Source: Flavobacteriaceae bacterium (GTDB lineage: Bacteria; Bacteroidota; Bacteroidia; Flavobacteriales; Flavobacteriaceae). From it: a stretch of DNA of 6,750 nt. The notes under the pieces are model-generated. The model saw nothing but the letters and a program-made list of their open reading frames with translations. It was not told the DNA's origin and did not search any database. The DNA is taken from assembly GCA_947482805.1 (NCBI GenBank), contig CANKLK010000114.1, forward strand, positions 1 through 6,750. The letters run 5' to 3'. The number at the start of each line of letters is the position of its first letter. Within the stretch, counting starts at the first letter, position 1. This document shows positions 1 through 5,835 of this stretch, one piece after another. Made by a program: the position numbers and the translations under genes.

Positions 1-1409
1 GTTGTGCCATCAGCAGCTTTTATGGTTTTAATATCGGCACTACCGATTTCGTAACCGTCGTATTTATTTTTGCTTTCTAATAGCGTAGTCGCTTTTAAAT
101 TTTTATCATATAATAATGATTTTGAAGGTGTTGAATGATTAGAATATTCGTCAAAAAACCAATTGCCATCCGTTGAAATTACAACGTTATGAACGCCTTC
201 GTCTTTGGTAATCAAAGTTTGTTTTCCTTTTAAATCTACTTTATACGCCAACATATTGATGCCTTTTTCTCCCGTTGCTTTAAAATAAATTTCGGTTCCA
301 GCAGTATTGGTTCCAAGGATTTCACGAGTTGGAAATTTATTGGCTGTCAATTGTTTAATTAATTTTCCGTCAATAGAGTAGTAGTAAAGGTTGTTAAATC
401 CGTCTTTTTCAGAAATCCAAACGAAGTTATTCGATTTATTGTTTGGGAAAAATGTAGGATGTTCTGGTTCAACCCATTTTGGATTTTTTTCGTTGAAAAG
501 TGTTCTCACAAATTTTCCTGAAGAAGTTTCATATAAATTCAAATTCATATCATTTTGACCGCGATTTAACTCAGCAATCAAAATAAATTTTTCATCTGGT
601 GTGAAAGCCAAGTTAGTTAGATAATCGTCAGCATGATTTTTTGGAGTTATAAAAAATAGTTCTCCTGTTGTCAAACTGTAAATACCAACTTTTGGTTTTT
701 CCGATTTTTGTCCAATCATTGGATATTTGGTAGCAACCAATTTTCCTGGTGTTTCATTAATATCTAATAAGGGATAATCAGCAACATCGGTTTCATCCTT
801 TTGATAAAAAGCAAGATAACTTGATTTGGGCGACCAAAAAATACCACCATTAATTCCAAATTCATTTCTAGAAATGGTTTGCCCTGAAACAATATTTTTA
901 TCTGAATTATTGGTAACTGCTATTTTTTCTTTGTTTTTATTTAAGAAGTATAAATTGTTTGCTTCCGTAAAAGCTATATTTATTTTTGCATCATCAAAAG
1001 TCTGATTCTCGGCAGTTTCAGGAATTTCATGAAGTAGTTTACCCGATTTAGAATTGATGTTATAACTATAAAATTTTCCAGCTTCTGAAATTAAAAGCGT
1101 AGAGGTGTCCATCCATTGTATGCCAAAGAAATTTATCAATTTTGTTCCCAGTGCTGAATTGATATCACTTAGTTTTACTAATTCAGTAGCTTCTTTTTTG
1201 GCCACATTGGCACTCATCATTTTGGTCCAAGAATCGGTGTAATAACTATAATTACTTGAATTAGGTATCCATTGAAAACCGGTTAATTTATCTGATCCAA
1301 ATTTTCTGTTTTGCTGTAAAACAGCATCTTCTAATGAGATTTTTTTTAATTGTGCCTGAGTTGAAAAAGTCAGCAGACAAGAAACGAATAGTAGAAAAAT
1401 TTTATTCAT
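1..1409 (-). CDS. dpp4: Dipeptidyl peptidase IV (S9 family), N-terminal part, cut by window edge
   Basis: This is an open frame of 469 complete codons from ATG at 1409 to the window edge, with no stop. Residues 1-19 form a signal peptide (Lys3, a hydrophobic core, then cleavage at TQA|Q), so the product is exported, presumably to the periplasm. Residues from about 40 on match the beta-propeller domain (DPPIV_N) of bacterial DPP IV. Recognisable motifs are NEFGINGGIFWSP (182-194), LAFYQKDET (199-207), a YPMIG segment (229-233), FVRTLF (300-305) and, late in the fragment, a KAADGT segment that in this family leads into the hydrolase domain. The family cleaves Xaa-Pro/Ala dipeptides from peptide N-termini. 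The catalytic Ser-Asp-His domain of about 250 residues must lie beyond base 1 and is not seen, so activity cannot be judged. The gap to the preceding dinB-like gene is 57 bases and holds a possible promoter. An acylaminoacyl-peptidase-like S9 enzyme is a less likely alternative. Confidence 0.9.
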   Translation of the reverse strand, partial: MNKIFLLFVSCLLTFSTQAQLKKISLEDAVLQQNRKFGSDKLTGFQWIPNSSNYSYYTDSWTKMMSANVAKKEATELVKLSDINSALGTKLINFFGIQWMDTSTLLISEAGKFYSYNINSKSGKLLHEIPETAENQTFDDAKINIAFTEANNLYFLNKNKEKIAVTNNSDKNIVSGQTISRNEFGINGGIFWSPKSSYLAFYQKDETDVADYPLLDINETPGKLVATKYPMIGQKSEKPKVGIYSLTTGELFFITPKNHADDYLTNLAFTPDEKFILIAELNRGQNDMNLNLYETSSGKFVRTLFNEKNPKWVEPEHPTFFPNNKSNNFVWISEKDGFNNLYYYSIDGKLIKQLTANKFPTREILGTNTAGTEIYFKATGEKGINMLAYKVDLKGKQTLITKDEGVHNVVISTDGNWFFDEYSNHSTPSKSLLYDKNLKATTLLESKNKYDGYEIGSADIKTIKAADGT

Positions 1410-1428
1410 GAAGTAGTTTTTTTGGACG

Positions 1429-1455
1429 TAAATATAGCATAAAACAGTATTTCAA
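1429..1455 (-). promoter_or_regulatory. Possible Bacteroidota-type promoter for the DPP IV gene
   Basis: On the minus strand a TTG (1455-1453) is followed after 16 bases by TATATTTA (1436-1429). This differs at one position from the Bacteroidota -7 consensus TAnnTTTG, which is normally paired with TTG near -33. A start about seven bases downstream would leave a short leader before ATG 1409. The one mismatch, the slightly short spacing and the AT-rich background make this weak. Transcription from the dinB-like gene upstream is an alternative. Confidence 0.3.
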
Positions 1456-1466
1456 ATTTTAAATTA

Positions 1467-1928
1467 TCATACATTATCAGCTATATCTTTAATAATTTTT
1501 AGGTGATGATTTGTATGCAGATTTAAAAACCAAAGTGTTTTTTTTAGATTTAAAGCGCCAAAGTAAGGATGGGTAAAATAAGAATTAGCGTTAAGAGTTT
1601 CCAAATCAACTAAACTATTTTTTGCAATTTCTAATTTTGAAATAAGTAGAGTGACTGTCGCGGGTTCGAGAGGTTGAACCACTTTCGGAGCTTTTACTTT
1701 TCCTCTCGGAATTTTATTAATGCTTTGGATGAAAATTCTATTAAAATTAAATCGACATTTATAATTTTCAGGATTTGACTTTTTTAATTGGTCTATAATT
1801 CCATTTATGACCATCAAACTATGGTCGATATGCCAACCGATAGATGAATGAGAAACCGCTAGGTTTACTTTTTCATAATTAGCGATATATGATTCTAATT
1901 GATTTACTAGTGTTTTAAGATTACTCAT
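1467..1928 (-). CDS. DinB-superfamily protein (DUF1569-like)
   Basis: A small soluble protein of 153 residues with no signal peptide. The sequence fits the DinB-like four-helix bundle, in which three histidines usually bind a divalent metal. Candidate ligands are His33 or His36 in the IGWHIDHS segment (30-37) and His138 with His141/His142 in the NLHTNHHLK segment (136-144). The THPYFG turn (119-124) just before the last helix is characteristic of the DUF1569 branch. The family includes thiol-dependent S-transferases and many proteins of unknown activity. Nothing here identifies the substrate, so no function is assigned. The only nearby start is ATG 1928, with no Shine-Dalgarno sequence, 12 bases after the terminator hairpin of cphA. 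Its promoter is therefore unclear: it may depend on read-through or on a promoter inside the cphA 3' end. DPP IV follows 57 bases downstream. Confidence 0.8.
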   Translation of the reverse strand: MSNLKTLVNQLESYIANYEKVNLAVSHSSIGWHIDHSLMVINGIIDQLKKSNPENYKCRFNFNRIFIQSINKIPRGKVKAPKVVQPLEPATVTLLISKLEIAKNSLVDLETLNANSYFTHPYFGALNLKKTLWFLNLHTNHHLKIIKDIADNV

Positions 1929-1937
1929 TTGATAAAA

Positions 1938-1970
1938 ATTAAAATCCCAAACGTTAGTGTTTGAGATTTT
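1938..1970 (-). terminator. Rho-independent terminator after cphA
   Basis: Bases 1941-1952 pair with 1959-1970 to give a 12-bp stem. On the minus-strand RNA it is complete, with one G.U wobble (1947/1964) and a six-base loop. The 3' side of the stem ends in UUUU, followed by a further AU-rich tract. It begins 11 bases after the cphA stop codon (1984-1982). The plus-strand side also ends in a run of T, so it may work in both directions, although no plus-strand gene needs it. Confidence 0.75.
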
Positions 1971-1981
1971 TTGTTACTCTT

Positions 1982-4597
1982 TTATTCTTCACTTTCCTTG
2001 TCCAAATATTCTTGAACAATTTCAATAGCATTGGTCACCACATCGCTAAGAGCAGTAATGAAAGTGCCTTCTCCTGCGTTAGTAATTGCATGTTTGATTG
2101 CGTCTACCTCTTTAGATATAATTTCGTGAGTGACATCTCTGCCACTAGCAGCAATTCCTTCCATTATCAAACCAATGATTTCATCTTCGGTTCTGCCACG
2201 TAAATATTTCTCTTGACGAATGATGATGTGGTCAAACATTCGCGCCGCAATAGTGGCACATTCTTTAATATCTTCATCACGGCGGTCACCTATGCCAGCT
2301 ATAATTCCAATTTTTTTTGTGGCATCAACACTTTGTAAAAAGTCTTCTATGCCTTTGTATCCTGATGGGTTGTGAGCAAAATCGATTAAAACTTTGAATT
2401 TTTTAAACTCGAATATGTTCATTCTTCCCGGTGTTTGTGCAGCACTTGGGATAAATGTTTGTAATGATAAACTAATGTCGTCGGTTTTAAATCCTTGTAA
2501 ATAGCTTGCTAAAGTTGCGGCTAAAACATTGGCTATCATAAATTTGGCTTTTCCGCCCATAGTTAAAGGAACATGAGTCGCTCTTTCGACTCTGATTTTC
2601 CACTCTCCTTTTTTGATAGTTATAAATCCATTTTCATAAACAGCTACAATTTTACCTTCTTTGGAAAACTTTTTTACTTTAGGATTGTTTTCATCCATAC
2701 TAAAGTAAGCAATATTACAGCTTAATTCATTGGCAATTTTCAAGCATTGCTCGTCTTCGGCATTCAAAATTGCCCAACCATCTTTCTTAACGCTTTTTAC
2801 AACCGTACTTTTTACACGAGCTAAATCTTCTAAAGTGTGAATATCACTCAATCCTAAATGATCTTCCTGAATATTGGTAATAATCCCAATATCACATCGG
2901 CTAAAACCAAGTCCTGAGCGAAGAATTCCGCCACGAGCAGTTTCTAAAACAGCAAATTCTACTGTTGGATCTTTCAATATATATTCAGCAGAAACAGGTC
3001 CGGTAGTATCGCCTTTTTCCATCATGTGGTTTTGCACATAAATTCCGTCAGAGGTAGTAAATCCAACTTTATAACCATTATTTTTTACAATGTGAGCCAA
3101 TAGTCGAGTAGTGGTAGTTTTTCCATTGGTTCCAGTAACGGCAATAATTGGAATACGACTTGGTTTTCCCGGAGGATAAAGCATATCAATAACTGGAGCG
3201 GCAACATTTCTTGGTAATCCTTCTGATGGCGCTAAGTGCATTCTAAAGCCAGGTGCAGCATTAACTTCCAAAATACAACCGCCATTTTCCTTCAAAGGTT
3301 GTGTTAGATTTTCAGCCATAATATCAACACCACAGATGTCTAATCCGATGACACGGGAAATTCTTTCGCAAAGGAAAATATTTTCGGGATGCATCATATC
3401 TGTTACATCAATAGAAGTTCCTCCCGTGCTCAAATTCGCAGTTGATTTTAAATAAACAACTTCACCCTTTTTTGGAACAGTTTCTAAAGTATAATTTAAT
3501 TTTTCTAATAAATCGGTGGTATCTCTATCAACATCAATTTGAGTTAAGACATTTTCATGACCATAACCACGACGTGGGTCTTTATTGGTTTCTTCAATTA
3601 ATTGTTGGATGGTATGTTTTCCATCACCTTTTACATGTGCTGGTTCACGTTTTGCGGCAGCAACTAATTTGTTATCAATAATTAAAACCCTGAAATCATG
3701 GCCTGTAATAAATTTTTCTACAATAACACGATGACTATATTTTTTAGCATAAGCCAAACCGTCAACAGCATCTTCTCTGGTTTTTACATTGATTGAAGCA
3801 CCTTTGCCATGATTTCCATCTAATGGTTTAATAACAATTGGAAAACCAATTTTTTGAATAACATCATCTAAATCATCTTCATCTACACAAATTCCTCCAT
3901 TGGCAACCGGTATAGAAGCGGCGTCGAGCATTTTTTTAGTTTGTTCTTTGTTGCATGCAATATCAACAGCAATGCTACTCGTTTTACAAGTAATGGTAGC
4001 TTGAAAACGCATTTGGTTGATACCATAACCTAATTGAACTAATGAGTTTGTTCCTAATCGAATCCAAGGAATATCTCTCGAAACTGCTTCTTCAACGATA
4101 CTTCCCGTTGATGGGCCAAGACGAACGCGTTCTCTGATTTCACGCATTTTCTGAATATCGGCCTCAAGGTCATAAGGTGTTCCGGCAATTAAAGCCTCTG
4201 CAATTGCAACAGCACTTTCGGCAGCAAACATTCCGACATTTTCTTCGGTATAACTAAAAACTACATTATATACTCCCGGAGTTTTGGTTTCGCGTGTTCT
4301 TCCAAAACCAGTCTCCATTCCTGCTAAAGTTTGAATTTCTAAAGCAATATGTTCAATTACATGTCCCATCCAAGTGCCTCGTTCAATACGGGAAAAGAAT
4401 CCACCTGGTACACCTTCAGAACATCGATGCTCTATCATTGTTGGAAACATGGCTTCTATTCTTTCACGAAATCCTTCAATTTTGTTGGTTGGGAATTGTT
4501 CCATTTCTTCCAAATCAAGACGCATTTGGATTAATTTCTTACGTTGAACACTCCAAATATTAGGACCGCGAAGTGCTTGTATTTTATCTATTTTCAT
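1982..4597 (-). CDS. cphA: Cyanophycin synthetase (CphA1 type), full length
   Basis: This 871-residue cytoplasmic enzyme makes cyanophycin by ATP-dependent alternating addition of Asp to the backbone and Arg to the Asp side chain. Its length is typical of cyanobacterial CphA (about 870-900). Residues 1-160 are the N-domain, with GTWMGHVIEHIALE (74-87) containing an HxxEH motif at 79-83. Residues about 161-480 are the ATP-grasp domain: KPLDGNHGKG (257-266), the GHDFRVLII segment (299-307) and the metal-binding LEVNAAPG (443-450). Residues about 481-871 are the Mur-ligase-like domain: P-loop GTNGKTTTT (489-497), ETARGG (552-557), NIQEDHLG (575-582), TPGRMN (722-727) and DFAHNP (739-744). Every expected motif is present. 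ATG 4597 begins the family's usual N-terminus, and no clear Shine-Dalgarno sequence precedes it. The gene is apparently monocistronic, with 321 non-coding bases upstream and a terminator downstream. Cyanophycinase (cphB), often a neighbour of cphA, is not in this window. Confidence 0.95.
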   Translation of the reverse strand: MKIDKIQALRGPNIWSVQRKKLIQMRLDLEEMEQFPTNKIEGFRERIEAMFPTMIEHRCSEGVPGGFFSRIERGTWMGHVIEHIALEIQTLAGMETGFGRTRETKTPGVYNVVFSYTEENVGMFAAESAVAIAEALIAGTPYDLEADIQKMREIRERVRLGPSTGSIVEEAVSRDIPWIRLGTNSLVQLGYGINQMRFQATITCKTSSIAVDIACNKEQTKKMLDAASIPVANGGICVDEDDLDDVIQKIGFPIVIKPLDGNHGKGASINVKTREDAVDGLAYAKKYSHRVIVEKFITGHDFRVLIIDNKLVAAAKREPAHVKGDGKHTIQQLIEETNKDPRRGYGHENVLTQIDVDRDTTDLLEKLNYTLETVPKKGEVVYLKSTANLSTGGTSIDVTDMMHPENIFLCERISRVIGLDICGVDIMAENLTQPLKENGGCILEVNAAPGFRMHLAPSEGLPRNVAAPVIDMLYPPGKPSRIPIIAVTGTNGKTTTTRLLAHIVKNNGYKVGFTTSDGIYVQNHMMEKGDTTGPVSAEYILKDPTVEFAVLETARGGILRSGLGFSRCDIGIITNIQEDHLGLSDIHTLEDLARVKSTVVKSVKKDGWAILNAEDEQCLKIANELSCNIAYFSMDENNPKVKKFSKEGKIVAVYENGFITIKKGEWKIRVERATHVPLTMGGKAKFMIANVLAATLASYLQGFKTDDISLSLQTFIPSAAQTPGRMNIFEFKKFKVLIDFAHNPSGYKGIEDFLQSVDATKKIGIIAGIGDRRDEDIKECATIAARMFDHIIIRQEKYLRGRTEDEIIGLIMEGIAASGRDVTHEIISKEVDAIKHAITNAGEGTFITALSDVVTNAIEIVQEYLDKESEE

Positions 4598-4658
4598 GAT
4601 TAGGAATAATTAGTAAAAGTAATAAGTAATGATTTTGTTAAAAATAGGAAATATTTAG

Positions 4659-4721
4659 TGTTGAATTGTATTTTTTTAACTGAAATGGAAAAAAAGTAAA
4701 GTGGTCTTTTATGTTGAATTG
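4659..4721. repeat. Pair of 10-bp direct repeats upstream of cphA
   Basis: TGTTGAATTG occurs at 4659-4668 and again at 4712-4721, in the same orientation and 53 bases apart start to start, which is close to five helical turns. The copies lie 62 and 115 bases upstream of the cphA ATG. Paired sites on one face of the helix could bind a regulator, but two 10-mers in AT-rich DNA can also arise by chance. Confidence 0.35.
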
Positions 4722-4750
4722 ATTTTCAGTTTTTTAGAGTGTTAGTAAGT

Positions 4751-4805
4751 AAAGGAAAACCTTCTAACTAGACCTGACAAGGTGGAAGTGGAATTCCTTT
4801 TTTTT
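4751..4805 (+). repeat. Imperfect inverted repeat followed by a T-run
   Basis: AAAGGAA (4751-4757) is complementary to TTCCTTT (4794-4800). Inside these arms ACCTT (4759-4763) can pair with AAGGT (4779-4783). Eight T residues (4798-4805) overlap the 3' arm. Read on the plus strand this resembles a weak terminator, but no plus-strand gene precedes it. On the minus strand it lies about 115 bases beyond the hydrolase stop codon and has no U-tract. Its role is unknown. Confidence 0.25.
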
Positions 4806-4918
4806 CTAGATAACTTGGACTGCCTGTCTGCAGAAATGTATACTCTCAGTAAGACAATAAAAATAGTGTAAATAACTAGTAGGAGTAAAAGTTCTGAAGA
4901 ATTGAAAATGTTGTGCTT

Positions 4919-5803
4919 CTATTGCTCAATAAAAGCAACTATTTTTTGATATAAATCGGCGTCATGCATACTGTGTCCTAAACCACTAGTTTCGATATAA
5001 ATGACATTTTTCCATGTGTCTGCATATTTGCGGCCTTCATCTATAAGCACGACTTTGTCTTCTGTATCATGCGCGATTAATGCTTTTTGGGTAAAGTTTT
5101 GCGCAAATTTATGTGCGGAAAATTCATTGATATCGATACTGAATTTTTCTAAATAGTATTTTTCTAGTTTATGTTTTATCCTATTGTTTAAACTCAAAAG
5201 TTTGACAAAATTATTTGCAATGATTTTAAAATCGGAAGGAGCTCCTAAAAGTATAACTTTCTCTATTGTTTTATCATTGTATTTGTTGAGATAAAAAGAA
5301 ACTGCTGCTCCGCCTATAGAATGCCCGATGATAATTTTTGGTTGGTATTTTTGAGCTACTATATTTATGTATTCTGCAAATTTTGGAGCATTGAATTCTT
5401 TGCCTTCACTTAATCCATGAGCCGGACCATCAATTGCTACTATGGTTTTTCCTAAAGGATTTAGGTAGTTCAATAATTTTTTCCAGCGTGAAGCATTGCT
5501 TTCCCAACCGTGAATTAATAAGATTACTTCACTATTAGCTTCACTCCGTTCTCCCGAAGCTTCGGGATTGCCTCGGGTGCCCTTCCAAATGTAGGCTTGA
5601 AACTTTTCATTATGGTATTCAAAAGTTTCCAAAGCGGCACTTTGAAGTGTTTTTGGCAATTTTTCTTTTTGGATTTTTCCTCTTCTGGGTTGGCTAAAAA
5701 GTTGGTATGCTTGTGTTTTAGCTTTTTCTAAATTGACATAGCTTAATGCGTTGAGATAAAGCCCAATTGATTTTGTGAGGATTAAATATTGAATTTTCTT
5801 CAT
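4919..5803 (-). CDS. Alpha/beta hydrolase with an in-frame palindromic insertion
   Basis: A 294-residue alpha/beta-hydrolase-fold protein, probably cytoplasmic because no signal peptide is evident. The core starts at VILLIHGW (93-100), where HGW supplies the oxyanion-hole region. DGPAHGLSEG (125-134) is the loop typical of lipase/esterase-like members. GHSIGG (160-165) is the nucleophile elbow with Ser162. The probable acid is Asp249 in HDTEDKVV (245-252), and the probable base is His277 in GLGHSMHD (274-281), so the triad looks complete. About 60 N-terminal residues precede the fold, as in other Bacteroidota members. The substrate cannot be inferred. Residues about 76-89 (TRGNPEASGERSEA) are an odd polar linker encoded by a GC-rich palindromic element. 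ATG 5803 is the only plausible start, since the next Met is residue 279. It abuts the T-tract of the upstream terminator and leaves no room for a ribosome binding site. Confidence 0.88.
   Translation of the reverse strand: MKKIQYLILTKSIGLYLNALSYVNLEKAKTQAYQLFSQPRRGKIQKEKLPKTLQSAALETFEYHNEKFQAYIWKGTRGNPEASGERSEANSEVILLIHGWESNASRWKKLLNYLNPLGKTIVAIDGPAHGLSEGKEFNAPKFAEYINIVAQKYQPKIIIGHSIGGAAVSFYLNKYNDKTIEKVILLGAPSDFKIIANNFVKLLSLNNRIKHKLEKYYLEKFSIDINEFSAHKFAQNFTQKALIAHDTEDKVVLIDEGRKYADTWKNVIYIETSGLGHSMHDADLYQKIVAFIEQ
5539..5583. repeat. GC-rich palindromic repeat element inside the hydrolase gene
   Basis: The centre is a perfect 16-bp palindrome, TCCCGAAGCTTCGGGA (5552-5567), flanked by other GC-rich bases. 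About 60% of the bases from 5541 to 5584 are G or C, against a strongly AT-rich gene. It is translated in frame as a Gly/Pro/Glu/Ser/Arg-rich linker and brings codons rare in the neighbourhood (CGA, CGG, CCC, TCG). CTTCACT occurs at 5527-5533 and again at 5539-5545 beside one boundary. The core resembles the terminator hairpin at 5809-5829 (shared tcccgaa...tcgggatt). I infer a small dispersed palindromic element, comparable in behaviour to the Rickettsia elements that insert in frame in genes. The exact ends are uncertain. Confidence 0.6.
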
Positions 5804-5829
5804 AAAAAAATCCCGAAAGTATCGGGATT
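5804..5829 (-). terminator. Rho-independent terminator after the coiled-coil gene
   Basis: AATCCCGA (5809-5816) and TCGGGATT (5822-5829) form a perfect 8-bp stem with a five-base loop. On the minus strand the stem is followed by an unbroken run of seven T (5810-5804). It starts six bases after the stop codon of the coiled-coil gene, and its T-run touches the hydrolase ATG (5803-5801). Confidence 0.85.
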
Positions 5830-5835
5830 AGTATA

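Larger units (their letters stand above)
4598..4918. other. Non-coding intergenic region upstream of cphA
   Basis: These 321 bases separate the hydrolase stop codon from the cphA start and contain no convincing gene. The half nearest cphA (about 4598-4740) is very AT-rich and should hold the cphA promoter, but I found no TTG/TAnnTTTG pair with correct spacing. The middle (about 4750-4850) is less AT-rich and contains an inverted repeat and several short palindromes: GGAATTCC 4790-4797, TCTGCAGA 4827-4834 and GTATAC 4838-4843. No tRNA-like fold or riboswitch that I recognise is present. A small RNA or a decayed repeat element is possible but unproven. Confidence 0.6.

Noticed and set aside
1..1409. 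Broken gene or pseudogene at the left edge
   Set aside because: The frame is open without interruption from the signal peptide to the window edge, so it is only cut by the window.
1961..2203. Plus-strand open frame of 80 codons at the cphA 3' end
   Set aside because: It lies antisense within the well-supported cphA frame and has no recognisable family; it is a shadow frame.
3442..3681. Plus-strand open frame of 79 codons rich in His and Leu
   Set aside because: It is antisense to the ATP-grasp part of cphA, and its odd composition is what reverse-reading that gene produces.
4294..4563. Two overlapping plus-strand open frames near the cphA start
   Set aside because: Both are antisense to the conserved N-domain of cphA, in different frames, with no family resemblance.
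4825..4856. TGTCT / AGACA inverted repeat as a hairpin RNA
   Set aside because: The arms are only 5 bp with a 22-base gap and weak internal pairing, as expected by chance.
5552..5567. The in-gene palindrome as a transcription terminator
   Set aside because: On the minus strand no U-tract follows, and the hydrolase frame continues through it with all catalytic motifs downstream.
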